Shown piece after piece: positions 36,712 to 45,686 of a DNA stretch of 64,000 nucleotides. Both the position numbers and the translations under genes were made by a program. Position 1 is the stretch's first letter. Each line of letters opens with the position of its first letter. The notes beneath the pieces are model-generated. The model did no database searches, was not told where the DNA came from, and was given only the letters and a program-made list of their open reading frames with translations. This DNA is from Mycobacterium senriense (GTDB lineage Bacteria; Actinomycetota; Actinomycetes; Mycobacteriales; Mycobacteriaceae): NCBI RefSeq assembly GCF_019668465.1, contig NZ_AP024828.1:4464001-4528000 (forward strand), written 5' to 3'.

Positions 36712-37155
36712 ATGATCGCAGTCGAGGATGTCGTACGTGGGCTGTGGCAGGCCCTTTCACGGCGCGATTGGGAAGCGATCAAGACCTTCCTATCCGAGGA
36801 CTGCCTCTATGTCGACATGCCGGTTCCCGCGTTGTCGGCCCGCGGTCCGGAAGACATCGTCAAACGCCTCCGGATGGGTCTCGAGCAGCTGGCCGGCTAT
36901 GAGAACCACACCGGCGTGCTGGTGTCCAACGGCTCCGACGTGCTCTACGAGCACTCCGAGACCTGGACATTCTCCACCGGCGAGCAGGGTGTGCTGCGAT
37001 TCGTCACGGTGCACAAGGTCGTCGACGGCAAAGTGACTGTCTGGAAAGACTATTGGGACATGAACAGCCTGGTGGCCTTCGCTCCCCCGAACCACTTCGA
37101 GGGTCTGGCAAATGGGGATACTAGCTGGGTGTTTGACGCTTCAGCGCTGGTCTGA
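36712..37155 (+). CDS. limonene-1,2-epoxide hydrolase/SnoaL-like protein; 3' end is the island attachment site
   Basis: A 147-residue NTF2-like protein (IAVEDVVRGLWQALSRRDWEAIKTFLSEDCLYVDMPV, then YEHSETWTFSTGEQGVLRFVTVHKVVDGKVTVWKDYWDM). The pattern fits the limonene-epoxide-hydrolase branch, in which Asp-Arg-Asp residues act in the pocket, but the exact reaction is uncertain. GAGG before the ATG at 36712 supports this start; an ATG at 36697 is an alternative. A TTGACA box (36660-36665) and TTTATT (36684-36689) form a likely promoter. The last 96 bases are duplicated at 56700-56795, because the integrative island entered here and supplied a substitute 3' end. Confidence 0.82.
   Translation: MIAVEDVVRGLWQALSRRDWEAIKTFLSEDCLYVDMPVPALSARGPEDIVKRLRMGLEQLAGYENHTGVLVSNGSDVLYEHSETWTFSTGEQGVLRFVTVHKVVDGKVTVWKDYWDMNSLVAFAPPNHFEGLANGDTSWVFDASALV
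37054..37103 (+). repeat. left attachment site (attL) core, 50-bp direct repeat
   Basis: These 50 bases are identical to 56694-56743. They lie inside the 3' end of the SnoaL/epoxide-hydrolase-like gene, 121 bases before the integrase. Similarity continues more weakly to the stop codon on both sides, as expected when an integrase recombines within a gene tail and the element carries a substitute end. Confidence 0.92.
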
Positions 37156-37204
37156 ATCAAGCGGCCTGGCACTCGATTCTCGGACGAATTCGGACGCCAC
37201 AACG

Positions 37205-37222
37205 CAGTATGTCACAATACTG
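37205..37222. promoter_or_regulatory. inverted repeat before the integrase gene
   Basis: CAGTAT-GTCACA-ATACTG is a perfect 6-bp inverted repeat ending 2 bases before the GTG start of the integrase at 37225. It could be an operator or arm-type site controlling integrase expression. Confidence 0.5.
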
Positions 37223-37224
37223 AA

Positions 37225-38124
37225 GTGCCTGAACATTTGCCCAAGATCACTGCGTTAATCCCTTCGTGGGAACTGGCGCTACGTTCGGCCAACAGATCGC
37301 CGCGCACCATCACCACCTACCTTGCCGGGGTCAACTCGTTTCTCTCATGGTGCGACCGCACCGGCACTCCCCCAGAACTGACCAAGCGGAACGCGCAAGG
37401 TTGGGTGGCCGGCATGCTCGAAGGCGGCGCCCAACCCTCCACGGGGGCAACGTGGTTGGGTGCGCTGAAGCGCTTTTCGGCATGGCTGGCCGAGGAGGAT
37501 GAGATCCCGTCGGATCCACTGCTGGGCGTCAAGCCTCCGAAGCTCGATCGGAAAGTCACCCACGCCCTAACGGATGACCAATTGAAGGCGCTGCTGGCGA
37601 CCTGTTCGAGCAAGACGCTTCGCGACCGCCGTGACGAGGCAATCATCCGGCTTCTGGCAGAGACCGGCATGCGGGCCAGCGAGGTCGTCGACCTGCAGGT
37701 CGCCGATGTGGATCTGACGCGAGGTCTGCTTACCGTGCGGCGCGGCAAGGGCGGCAAGGGCAGGTTCGCTCCCTTCAGCCCCCAGGTCGCCACGGCATTG
37801 GACCGCTATCTCCGCATGCGCCGGCAGCACGTCAGTCCCGGTACGACTCAGCTGTTCGTCGGCGGGCACATCAAGACGTTCAGCTATTGGGCGCTGGCGC
37901 AGACGTTGCGCCGCCGGGCTAGGGAAGCGGGCATCGAGGGATTCCATGTCCACCTGATGCGGCACACGATGGCCACCCGGTGGCTGCGGGCGCAGGGGTC
38001 CGAGGCCGGGTTGATGGCGGTAGCCGGATGGTCGAACCGACAGATGATCGACCGTTACACCGGCGCCAGCGCATCCGAACGCGCCGCCGATGAAGCCCGC
38101 ACGCTGAACTTAGGCGACCTGTAG
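37225..38124 (+). CDS. tyrosine recombinase/integrase
   Basis: A 299-residue phage-type integrase. The N-terminal SAM-like core-binding domain covers about residues 1-100 (RSPRTITTYLAGVNSFLSWCDRTG). The catalytic domain has Arg in AETGMRASEVVDLQ (about 149), HLMRHTMATRW with the H-x-x-R pair (about 241-244), a Trp at the usual second-His position (GWSNRQM), and the nucleophile Tyr in IDRYTGAS (about 277). It lacks a long arm-binding domain, like XerC/D-sized enzymes. It starts with GTG at the left island border and should act on the 50-bp repeats. Transcription runs into the island. Confidence 0.93.
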   Translation: MPEHLPKITALIPSWELALRSANRSPRTITTYLAGVNSFLSWCDRTGTPPELTKRNAQGWVAGMLEGGAQPSTGATWLGALKRFSAWLAEEDEIPSDPLLGVKPPKLDRKVTHALTDDQLKALLATCSSKTLRDRRDEAIIRLLAETGMRASEVVDLQVADVDLTRGLLTVRRGKGGKGRFAPFSPQVATALDRYLRMRRQHVSPGTTQLFVGGHIKTFSYWALAQTLRRRAREAGIEGFHVHLMRHTMATRWLRAQGSEAGLMAVAGWSNRQMIDRYTGASASERAADEARTLNLGDL

Positions 38125-38332
38125 AACATGTCCCGGCCATGCTGTAATGTGGCCTCGGCTCCACGAAGAGACGGCAAGCCTCGGTCCTCGTAAGCCAGCG
38201 GCCCGCGCAGGGCTGAAGCGGCGTCATACCGCCGTAAGCTGCAGAGGCACGTTGCCGTGGTCCCATCCGGCCTGAGCGAAACGGATGGTTCTGACCTTTC
38301 GTGCCATCTCTACCTTCTGGAGTACTCCTATC
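38125..38332 (+). other. 208-bp possibly structured leader
   Basis: No gene is seen. The stretch holds several short stems: GGCCA/TGGCC at 38135-38154, GCGG/CCGC around 38219-38233, and TCCG-N12-CGGA around 38266-38285. A possible -10 (TGTAAT, 38143-38148) lies at its start. It may be a folded 5' leader for the small genes that follow. Confidence 0.4.
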
Positions 38333-38593
38333 GTGACCACACTCGCTGAGCGCCGGCTGCGCTCACAGATCGGCGCCTATGAAAGCTGGGCGCGTACCGA
38401 AAACCGTTCCGCCCGCACACTTCCGGCGCGCATGGCGCTGGAAGCCAAGTTCGAGAATCGGGTCGACCCGGACAACAAGCTCATGCCCGCCGAGCGCGCC
38501 AAGCGTGCCGCGAGCCTGCGGAAGGCGTACTACGCCCAACTCGCCTTGAAGTCTGCCCGCGCCCGTCGCCTTCGCAAGGACGGTGCTGCCTAA
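38333..38593 (+). CDS. small basic protein of actinobacterial mobile elements
   Basis: An 86-residue, strongly basic helical protein (TTLAERRLRSQIGAYESWARTENRSARTLPARMALEAKFENRVDPDNKLMPAERAKRAASLRKAYYAQLALKSARARRLRKDG). Similar small proteins occur in actinobacterial integrative elements, as far as I recall, without a known function. The GTG at 38333 is preceded by TGGAG. It overlaps the next gene by one base (TAATG). The high Arg/Lys content suggests nucleic-acid binding. Confidence 0.7.
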   Translation: MTTLAERRLRSQIGAYESWARTENRSARTLPARMALEAKFENRVDPDNKLMPAERAKRAASLRKAYYAQLALKSARARRLRKDGAA

Positions 38594-38943
38594 TGAACAT
38601 GAGCGAGATCACCGCGTCCACGCGCGTGGTGGCGGACCTGCCCCACCACTGCAACGGCTGCGTCAGCCGCTGGAACGGCTTCGACACCTGTCACTGCTCG
38701 CGGTGCCACCTGACGTTCATCGGCATCCGCGCCTTCGATCTGCACCGCCGAGGTGGCCGTTGCCTGCAGCCCATGAGCGTGGGACTGGTGGGTGCTGGCC
38801 GGCGCTACGAATGCTGGGGTCATCCTGGCAAGTGGCGGTTTTCGGTGCATGGGTTTGCGTCAGACGGCTCAGGAGTACTCGCCGAGAGGCAAGGTACCGG
38901 CGAGGCCTCTAACGGCTCGCAGATCTCGCGGGTGGCGTCGTGA
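38593..38943 (+). CDS. FDXHR-type putative zinc-binding protein
   Basis: A 116-residue protein with a Cys/His cluster: LPHHCNGCVSRWNGFDTCHCSRCHLTFIGIRAFDLHRRGGRCLQP. The F-D-x-H-R motif and flanking C-x-x-C pairs match the small zinc-binding family named for this motif in mycobacteriophages. It is probably a DNA- or RNA-binding accessory factor. It overlaps the upstream and downstream genes by one and four bases, so the three are translated as a unit. Confidence 0.75.
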   Translation: MNMSEITASTRVVADLPHHCNGCVSRWNGFDTCHCSRCHLTFIGIRAFDLHRRGGRCLQPMSVGLVGAGRRYECWGHPGKWRFSVHGFASDGSGVLAERQGTGEASNGSQISRVAS

Positions 38944-39731
38944 GCAACGTCCGGGTTCACCCCCTCAAGGTCGACATCCGGTTCCCCCGGACATCGCTCC
39001 AAGAAGCATACGAACGCTCGAAACGTGCTGAACGGTGGGTGTTCTCGGAAACCGTCTGTTCCTCGGTCACGCTGATCTACGGGCGTTCCAATGTCGGCAA
39101 GTCGTACCTGGTTGCCGCGATGCTGCTTTCCCTCTTAATCGACGGACGCGAGTTTCTGCGCATGCAGCCGACCGACATCACCAAGTTGTGGAAGCCGGCC
39201 ATTTTGTGGACCGATCCGGGATCCGACGAGGAGTACGCAGAGCGCATCTGCAAGCATTCACCCGTCGAAGTCGACATCCCCATGTTCCATATCGGCCGGA
39301 CCGTCTCGGCGGGCGAGTGGGAGGCCCTAATCGACCTTCTGGTCGACGACGGGTTCAACTTCGTTGTGCTGGATAACCTCATGGGGGCCACGGGAGACAC
39401 GAACAATCCGGAGACAGTCACGACCGTGTTCGACGGCCTGACCCGGCTAACCAATCTCGGTGTCCCGGTCGTGATAATCCACCACGAGAGCGAGCACGGG
39501 GCATCGGTGGCGGGCGCCACGCCCATGGGCGCGTCGGTGATTGTCCAAAAGTCGCGGACGTGGATTCAGGTCCGCCAGACCGCCAGGCGCAAGCTCCGCG
39601 GCGACAACACGGCGCTCGTGATCCGCGGAAACGGGCTGGCGCAGCCGCAGCAGCTGGTTGCCCAACCCATGATCGGACCCGACTACCGGGTGTCACACGT
39701 GATTCCGTTGGTTTGCGATCACGTTGGGTGA
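38940..39731 (+). CDS. RecA/RepA-like AAA ATPase of the integrated element
   Basis: A 263-residue P-loop ATPase. Walker A is GRSNVGKSYLVAAMLL at about 47-62, and Walker B-like FNFVVLDNLMGATGD follows at about 140-154; GVPVVIIHHESEHGASVAGATPMGASVIVQKSRT is the sensor/loop region seen in RepA/AAA_25-type hexameric helicase-like proteins. It may act in replication or copy maintenance of an excised island, or as a helicase loader. It starts with GTG overlapping the zinc protein stop. No origin is evident. Confidence 0.78.
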   Translation: MSNVRVHPLKVDIRFPRTSLQEAYERSKRAERWVFSETVCSSVTLIYGRSNVGKSYLVAAMLLSLLIDGREFLRMQPTDITKLWKPAILWTDPGSDEEYAERICKHSPVEVDIPMFHIGRTVSAGEWEALIDLLVDDGFNFVVLDNLMGATGDTNNPETVTTVFDGLTRLTNLGVPVVIIHHESEHGASVAGATPMGASVIVQKSRTWIQVRQTARRKLRGDNTALVIRGNGLAQPQQLVAQPMIGPDYRVSHVIPLVCDHVG

Positions 39732-39818
39732 AGCTATTGCGGACGGAGTCGGAGGCCCACCCAATGCGAGCAGCTCCCCCGCTCGCGAGCCTTGACTGCC
39801 TCGCCGACAATCTCCGAC

Positions 39819-41273
39819 ATGACAATCGAGACTCCGCTCAATCATCGTCAAGTAGAAGTCCTGCGTTGGATCAGCGACGGCTGCCCAGATGGTCGGTGGG
39901 TGGATTTCACATTCAAGACGACGGCGACCGCGCTTGCCTCGCGGCGGCTGATAACGATCTCGAAGCGCGGTGGCCTATGGGGTGCAACTGTTTTGCCCGC
40001 TGGGGAGCATTACCTGACCAATGGCCAGTATCCGCCCGGCCATTGGGCCAAGCGCCGTCGCGGACAGCAGCTGGATCTCGACGCCCCAGCTCGGCCGGCG
40101 GTGGTCGCTCGACGGCCGGATAAACCACTTTCACCAGATGCTGTGGCGAGCCGACCCAAGGACAAAGCATCACCTGATGGTTTGACTCCGACGCGCAAGC
40201 TGGTCAAGGACATCGTTGATGGGGGCGGCTTGCTGGAGATCGACACCACGAATGACAAGACCAGCTACCGAGGCCTGGTCGGCATCATCAATCGACGAGG
40301 GATGGCGCCAGACGGCCAGGAGGTCATCATGTTGTGCGGCAAGACTTATCACCACATTGTCTTCCGGCTGTCGTCGGTGTCGAATTGGCAAACGAAACCG
40401 CCGTCTGAAGTCGTTGCTGTTGATCGCATCGGGCGGTGGCACCCTGTGGTGGCGTCGCTCCGCGGTGACAAGCGGCTCGAATCGATCGAAAAAGAGTTGC
40501 GAGGCAGAGCCTTTCGGCTGTTGCATGCTTTGGCGGGTGAAGCGGAAGCCCGCGGCCACTCCGTGCGCGTGCCTCGTCAGAATTATCGCGGATATGAACA
40601 GGAAAACACCAAGCTGAGCGGCGACTTGATCTTCAAGGTTGGTGACATTGACTGCTCTGTGAATATCTGGCAGCCGAAGGATCGCATCGACCACACGCCG
40701 ACCGGGGAAGAGGTGGACCGCCACAAGAAGTACGACTGGCCGCCCCGGCGCTATGACTACGTGCCATCCAACCGGCTGAGTTTGACTGTCGATACCACCA
40801 GCAGATTCTCTTCGAAGGAGTCCTGGACCGAGACAAAGACGCTGTCGCTGCAGAGTCGGCTGCCGGACGTGATGATGATGTTCGAGCGGTGGGCCGTTAT
40901 CGACGCCGAGGGCAAGGAAGCTGAACGACGTGCCGACATCGAGCGGAGGGAACGCGAGGCACGCGAAGAAGAACTTGCCCGTGAGTCCTACATCCAGCAG
41001 GCGCTCAGCGAACGGCTCAAGGCAGACCTCAAGGAGTGGGAGCTAGCGGGACGGCTTCGGCGCTACTTGGCGGAGATGACAACCAGGGTCGAACAGATCG
41101 CCGACAGTGACGATCGCGCCGCGGCGACCAACTGGCTGATCTGGTGTGAGGACTACACGGCGAAGCTCGACCCCTTCGCAAAGCCCATCCGACGGCCGAA
41201 AGTGAAGGAGCCTGGGTACTCCGAGATAGAGGAATTCCGCAAGCGACGCGGGTTCCATCACGGCTTCTGGTAA
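39819..41273 (+). CDS. hypothetical protein, wHTH-like N-terminus and coiled-coil C-terminus
   Basis: A 484-residue protein without a recognised family. Residues 1-75 resemble a winged helix (LNHRQVEVLRWISDGCPDGRWVDFTFKTTATALASRRLITISKRGGLWGATVLPAG). The middle, about 130-330, is an alpha/beta region (FRLLHALAGEAEARGHSVRVPRQ). Residues about 370-430 form a highly charged coiled coil (EGKEAERRADIERREREAREEELARES). ATG 39819 is chosen; ATG 39792 is possible. Its place after the ATPase gene suggests a role in maintenance of the element or in defence. Confidence 0.65.
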   Translation: MTIETPLNHRQVEVLRWISDGCPDGRWVDFTFKTTATALASRRLITISKRGGLWGATVLPAGEHYLTNGQYPPGHWAKRRRGQQLDLDAPARPAVVARRPDKPLSPDAVASRPKDKASPDGLTPTRKLVKDIVDGGGLLEIDTTNDKTSYRGLVGIINRRGMAPDGQEVIMLCGKTYHHIVFRLSSVSNWQTKPPSEVVAVDRIGRWHPVVASLRGDKRLESIEKELRGRAFRLLHALAGEAEARGHSVRVPRQNYRGYEQENTKLSGDLIFKVGDIDCSVNIWQPKDRIDHTPTGEEVDRHKKYDWPPRRYDYVPSNRLSLTVDTTSRFSSKESWTETKTLSLQSRLPDVMMMFERWAVIDAEGKEAERRADIERREREAREEELARESYIQQALSERLKADLKEWELAGRLRRYLAEMTTRVEQIADSDDRAAATNWLIWCEDYTAKLDPFAKPIRRPKVKEPGYSEIEEFRKRRGFHHGFW

Positions 41274-41625
41274 ATGCCCGAGACGAGTCCACTGTGCGGC
41301 GTGGCGCTGTTTCCTATAGATCGCAGACGGATCGAACCCGCATATTCAGCTTGGGAAGTCGATCCATCCGTTTCGGACGAGTCTGCGGTCGTCTGTGCAT
41401 GACCGTCAAGCTGGGAAAACCATCCGTGGAAGTCTGCAGTCGTCTAGCGAAGTCGCCCGCACCTGTGACAGCGTCATGACACCGAAACGCCGGATGAAGG
41501 CTACCGGCAGTATGCGGTCGCCATTTGTCCCAGCGCGATGAAAACTTTCCCAACGACTCCGGATCCGCGAGTCGCTAACCATTCGAGGGTCGTTCCTGGT
41601 CACGACTCGCTATCCTTTGCCCACG
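41274..41625. other. 352-bp intergenic region before hsdR, with repeated blocks
   Basis: No gene is evident. It contains the left copy of the hsd-flanking repeat blocks (41331-41484) and an internal imperfect repeat (AGTCTGCGGTCGTCT and AGTCTGCAGTCGTCT about 50 bases apart). The hsdR promoter must lie here. Confidence 0.5.
41331..41484 (+). repeat. left flanking repeat of the hsd locus
   Basis: Two blocks match the region at 47716-47869 with the same spacing: ATCGAACCCGCATATTCAGC... (41331-41363) and TGTGACAGCGTCATGACACC (41464-41483). Each lies 133 bases from the other in both copies. The sequence between the blocks is poorly conserved. Confidence 0.65.
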
Positions 41626-44349
41626 ATGAGTGACGGGGGAAGCGAGATCGGTGTTGCAGCCGAGGCGCGCGCACGCAAGCTCATCGACGAGCAGCTCGTA
41701 CGGGCGGGTTGGATCGTGCAGGACAAGAAAGATCTCAACCTCTTCGCGGGTCAGGGCGTCGCCGTGCGAGAAGTCATCATGAAGCCTGGCCACGGTCGAG
41801 TTGATTACCTCCTGTATGTCGACAAGGCGGTTGTCGGCGTGATTGAAGCTAAGCCGGTGGGTACGCCGCTGTCAGGCGTTGAGTGGCAGTCAGCGATGTA
41901 TGCAACTGGGCTGCCGGCCGACGGGAGGCTCGCCGCCCGGACTCGCGCGGGACGGTTGCCGTTCGTTTTTGAGGCGTCGGGAGTCGAAACGCACTTCACC
42001 AACGGGTTCGACCCAGAACCGCGAGCGCGGCTGATCTTCAACGTGCCCCGGCCGGAAACGCTTGCTCGTTGGTTGCGGGACGCCGAGGCGGACCCGGAGC
42101 GGGCGGCATGGCGCGCCAAGGTGCAGGACTTGCCAGAACTCGACACCGCATCGCTGCGCCCCGCGCAGATTGAGGCGATCAACGGGACCGAAAAGAGCTT
42201 GGCTGCACAGCAATTCGATCGCTCCCTGATCCAGATGGCGACCGGCGCCGGCAAGACTTATACAGCGGTGACACAGTCCTATCGGCTGCTGAAGCATGGC
42301 GGCTTCAATCGCGTCCTTTTCCTGGTCGACCGCAACAACCTGGGTACGCAGACGCTGGGCGAGTTCCAGAACTACCGGACGCCCGATGACGGCCGCCGCT
42401 TCACCGAGCTCTACAACGTGGCCAAGCTGACGAGCACCGGGTCGCTTGGCGCGACGAAGGTCGTGATCTCGACGATCCAACGGGTTTTTCAGTTCATCAA
42501 GGCCGGCGAAGTCAGCGACGAGGACGACGAGGGCATCGACGGATACGTGCCGGACGTCCCCGTCACGGTGTCGTACAGCGAGGCGTTGCCGCCGGAATCG
42601 TTCGACCTGTTGATCGTCGATGAAGCGCATCGCAGCATCTACGGGGTGTGGCGTGGCGTGCTCGAATATTTCGACGCGCACGTAATTGGACTGACCGCCA
42701 CACCCGGAAAGCAGACGTTTGCATTTTTCCGACAGAACTTGGTGTCCGACTACACGTACCCGGAGTCGGTGGCCGATGGCGTCAACGTCGACTTCGACGT
42801 GTATCGCATCCGCACGAAGATCAGTGAGGAGGGCTCCACGATCGACGCTGGGACGATTGTGCCGAAGGTCGACCGGCGGACACGCCAGCAGCGGCTCGAA
42901 GCACTCGACGAAGACCTCGAATACGGCTCCGGACAGCTCGACCGAGCGGTCACTGCGACCGACCAGATCCGCACGGTGCTCGAGGCGTTCCGGGATCGGC
43001 TGTTCACCGAGATCTTCCCGGGCCGTAGCACGGTACCGAAGACACTGATCTTCGCCAAGGACGACAACCATGCCGAGGAGATCGTCAAGCAGGTGCGGGA
43101 AGTATTAGGCAAAGGGAACGAGTTCGCCGCGAAGATCACCTACAACGCACGCAACCCGAAGGAACAATTGCAGGCGCTGCGCACCAGTCCCACTCTGCGC
43201 ATCGCGGTGACGGTGGACATGATCGCTACGGGTACCGACGTCAAGCCTTTGGAATGCGTCTTCTTCATGCGCGACGTGCGGTCGGCTCAGTACTTCGAGC
43301 AAATGAAGGGACGCGGTGCGCGCACCATCTCGCCCGCGGACTTCCAAGCCGTGACGCCGGATGCGAAGGCGAAGACCCGGTTCGTGATCGTCGACGCGGT
43401 CGGCGTCACCGAGCACGACTTTGTCGAGCCGCCGCTAAATCGCGATAAGTCTGTGCCGCTGAAGAAGCTGCTCGATAGGGCCGCTAACCTGACGATCACG
43501 GAGGACGAAGCAGCCACGCTCGCTTCACGTTTAGCAAAGCTCGAGTTGGATCTAACGGACGCCGAGCGTGCCGAGCTGGATGCGGTCGCGGGCCAGTCGG
43601 TGCGCGGCATCGTCAAGGAACTCGTCGATGCGGTCGAGCCATCGAGTACTACTCCCGAGGCCAGGGAGGCGGCGTTGCAGCCGATCGCGTCCAATCCGGA
43701 CCTACGCGCGCGAATTTTGGAGCTGCGTGAAGCTCACGACCGAGTGATTGACGAGGTGAGTGCTGATCAGTTGCTCGATACCGGTGGTGTAGTCAACACA
43801 GACCGGGCCCGGTCGATCGTGCAGTCGTGGCAGAGCTACCTGAACGAGCACCGCGACGAGATCACCGCCCTTCAGCTTGGCTACGAGGCCGGTGAGCGCC
43901 GCATCGATTTCGGCTTCATCGAAAGCCTGGCCGCGAGAATTGCACGGCCACCACATAATTGGACCCCGTATGTGCTCTGGGACGCGTACGCCGCGCTCGA
44001 CGCCGGCAAAGTGCGCAAGTGTGCCACGCACACCGTCGCAGATCTTGTGTCGTTAATCCGGTACTCGACCGGTCTAGACGACGAACTTGTTCCCTACGGC
44101 GACCGAGTGCGCGAGAAGTACGCCGAGTGGCTAACGCAACAGGAACAGGCGGGCGTAACGTTCACCAAGACCGAGCAGTGGTGGTTGGATCGCATGGTGT
44201 CGGTGATCGCGTCGTCCGCGGGTATCCGGGTCGAGGATCTGGACGACGCACCGTTCACCGAGCGCGGTGGGACCGACGGTGCGATAAGGGATTTGGGAAC
44301 GAAGGCGCAGGCGTTGATTGATGAGTTAAATACAAAGCTGACGGCGTGA
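41626..44349 (+). CDS. hsdR: type I restriction enzyme, HsdR subunit
   Basis: A 907-residue R subunit. The N-terminal nuclease has GRVDYLLYVDKAVVGVIEAKP (PD-(D/E)xK, about 55-75). The helicase has Walker A MATGAGKTYTAV (about 205), DEAH in LLIVDEAHRSIYG (about 330), GLTATPGKQT, and ARTISPADF plus a late motif VI region (MKGRGARTI). It translocates and cuts unmodified DNA together with HsdM and HsdS. The ATG at 41626 is preferred over the TTG nine bases upstream. The stop overlaps hsdS (GTGATGG). Base use is less GC-rich than the backbone, consistent with transfer. Confidence 0.93.
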   Translation: MSDGGSEIGVAAEARARKLIDEQLVRAGWIVQDKKDLNLFAGQGVAVREVIMKPGHGRVDYLLYVDKAVVGVIEAKPVGTPLSGVEWQSAMYATGLPADGRLAARTRAGRLPFVFEASGVETHFTNGFDPEPRARLIFNVPRPETLARWLRDAEADPERAAWRAKVQDLPELDTASLRPAQIEAINGTEKSLAAQQFDRSLIQMATGAGKTYTAVTQSYRLLKHGGFNRVLFLVDRNNLGTQTLGEFQNYRTPDDGRRFTELYNVAKLTSTGSLGATKVVISTIQRVFQFIKAGEVSDEDDEGIDGYVPDVPVTVSYSEALPPESFDLLIVDEAHRSIYGVWRGVLEYFDAHVIGLTATPGKQTFAFFRQNLVSDYTYPESVADGVNVDFDVYRIRTKISEEGSTIDAGTIVPKVDRRTRQQRLEALDEDLEYGSGQLDRAVTATDQIRTVLEAFRDRLFTEIFPGRSTVPKTLIFAKDDNHAEEIVKQVREVLGKGNEFAAKITYNARNPKEQLQALRTSPTLRIAVTVDMIATGTDVKPLECVFFMRDVRSAQYFEQMKGRGARTISPADFQAVTPDAKAKTRFVIVDAVGVTEHDFVEPPLNRDKSVPLKKLLDRAANLTITEDEAATLASRLAKLELDLTDAERAELDAVAGQSVRGIVKELVDAVEPSSTTPEAREAALQPIASNPDLRARILELREAHDRVIDEVSADQLLDTGGVVNTDRARSIVQSWQSYLNEHRDEITALQLGYEAGERRIDFGFIESLAARIARPPHNWTPYVLWDAYAALDAGKVRKCATHTVADLVSLIRYSTGLDDELVPYGDRVREKYAEWLTQQEQAGVTFTKTEQWWLDRMVSVIASSAGIRVEDLDDAPFTERGGTDGAIRDLGTKAQALIDELNTKLTA

Positions 44350-45593
44350 TGGATTTCCCCTCAGGCTGGAAAGTGCTGCGGCTTGGTGAAGTTCTCGCCC
44401 CGCAGCCTAACGGTCGCCTTCTTCAACAGGGCTGGAGTCCGCGATGCCTTCCGCATGCGGCACGTGGCCCCAACGCGTGGGGAGTCTTGAAAACCAGCGC
44501 GATTCAAGCCGGTTATTTCGACGAATCGCAAAACAAGGAGTTGCCTGAGTCCTTGGCGCCGCGGCCGGCACTTGAGGTGGCTGCTGGTGATCTGCTGATC
44601 ACTTCTGGCGGCCCGCGATCTCGTTGCGGAGTGTCTACATTCGTTCGTCGAACACGCCCGCGACTTACTCTGTCTGACAAGATGTTTCGGTTTCGTCCTG
44701 CTGACCTGATCGAACCAGAGTTCCTCCAGTTCTGGTTAATGAGCCCGGCGGCGCAACGTGGCCTGGAGTCGATGAAGACGGGCAGTAGTGACAGTGGCAT
44801 GCGCATGGCGCAGGCTAAGTTTCTCAATCTCCCCGTGCCAGTCCCGCCTACACTTGGGGAACAGCGGCACACCGTCGAGTTCCTTGAGAGTCACCTGTCC
44901 CGCTTGGATGCCGCGAATGCTGCCCTAACTCGATGCACCAAGCGTGCTGCGTCGATGCGAGAGAGCTTTCTTGCTAGGTGTGTCGAGGAGGCGCGCTCGG
45001 CTCCCGGTACATCTGCGGTTGCGCTCGGTGAACTTGCGGAGGTGATGACGGGTACTACTCCGATCAGGGGGAATCCGGCGTTCTACGAGAACGGAACAAT
45101 TCCATGGATCACGAGCGGTGACCTACACAAGGGTGTAGTTACGGGGGCTTCGCAGTTCGTTACCGAACTCGCATTGCGAGAGACCTCGCTCAAGCTCGTT
45201 CCGGCCGGCGCGCTCCTTATCGCAATGTATGGCGAAGGTCGAACACGTGGCACTGTCGCTGAGCTGGCGATCGAGGCGTCAACAAACCAGGCCTGCGCTG
45301 CTGTGTTATTACACGATCAAGTGCTTCGTCCTTGGGTAAGGCTTGTCCTAGAAGCGAAATACGGCGCAATGCGGCGGATGGCGGCGGGCGGTGTACAGCC
45401 CAACCTCAACTTATCGCTAGTGCGGTCAATACAGGTGCCAGTCCCGCCTGAGCCCGTTCGCACCGCGCTCCTCTCTCGGTTGAATGAAATCGAAGACCGA
45501 CGTCGGCGACTTAACGCTGAATTGAGTACGACGGAGACCCGTTCCAGTCGCCTTCGTCGCTCTCTACTGGCGTCTGCGTTCTCGGGCGGTTAG
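44346..45593 (+). CDS. hsdS: type I restriction-modification specificity subunit HsdS
   Basis: A 415-residue S subunit with two target-recognition domains. TRD1 spans about 1-165 and ends with the conserved AKFLNLPVPVPPTLGEQRHTVEFL. The central helix is LSRLDAANAALTRCTKRAASMRESFLARC. TRD2 begins VALGELAEVMTGTTPIRGNPAFYENGTIPWITSGDLHKG and ends with IQVPVPPEPVRTALLSRLNEIEDRRRRLNAELSTTETRSSRLRRSLL, the second conserved helix. The two TRDs define the bipartite recognition sequence, which cannot be read here. It overlaps hsdR by 4 bases and lies 93 bases before hsdM. Confidence 0.92.
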   Translation: MMDFPSGWKVLRLGEVLAPQPNGRLLQQGWSPRCLPHAARGPNAWGVLKTSAIQAGYFDESQNKELPESLAPRPALEVAAGDLLITSGGPRSRCGVSTFVRRTRPRLTLSDKMFRFRPADLIEPEFLQFWLMSPAAQRGLESMKTGSSDSGMRMAQAKFLNLPVPVPPTLGEQRHTVEFLESHLSRLDAANAALTRCTKRAASMRESFLARCVEEARSAPGTSAVALGELAEVMTGTTPIRGNPAFYENGTIPWITSGDLHKGVVTGASQFVTELALRETSLKLVPAGALLIAMYGEGRTRGTVAELAIEASTNQACAAVLLHDQVLRPWVRLVLEAKYGAMRRMAAGGVQPNLNLSLVRSIQVPVPPEPVRTALLSRLNEIEDRRRRLNAELSTTETRSSRLRRSLLASAFSGG

Positions 45594-45686
45594 CAAAGTC
45601 GTGATTGTTCGGCAGGTATCGACAAAAGTGCGTAGTCAATTTTTAGACGCGGGACGTATACCCTTCACACCAAACTTGAGGAACGC

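Noticed and set aside
37919..38266. 115-codon minus-strand frame over the integrase end
   Set aside because: Antisense to the integrase catalytic region and without protein-like pattern.
38125..38332. Known riboswitch (cobalamin or similar) before the small genes
   Set aside because: I could not find the conserved core of any riboswitch I know; kept only as a possible structured leader.
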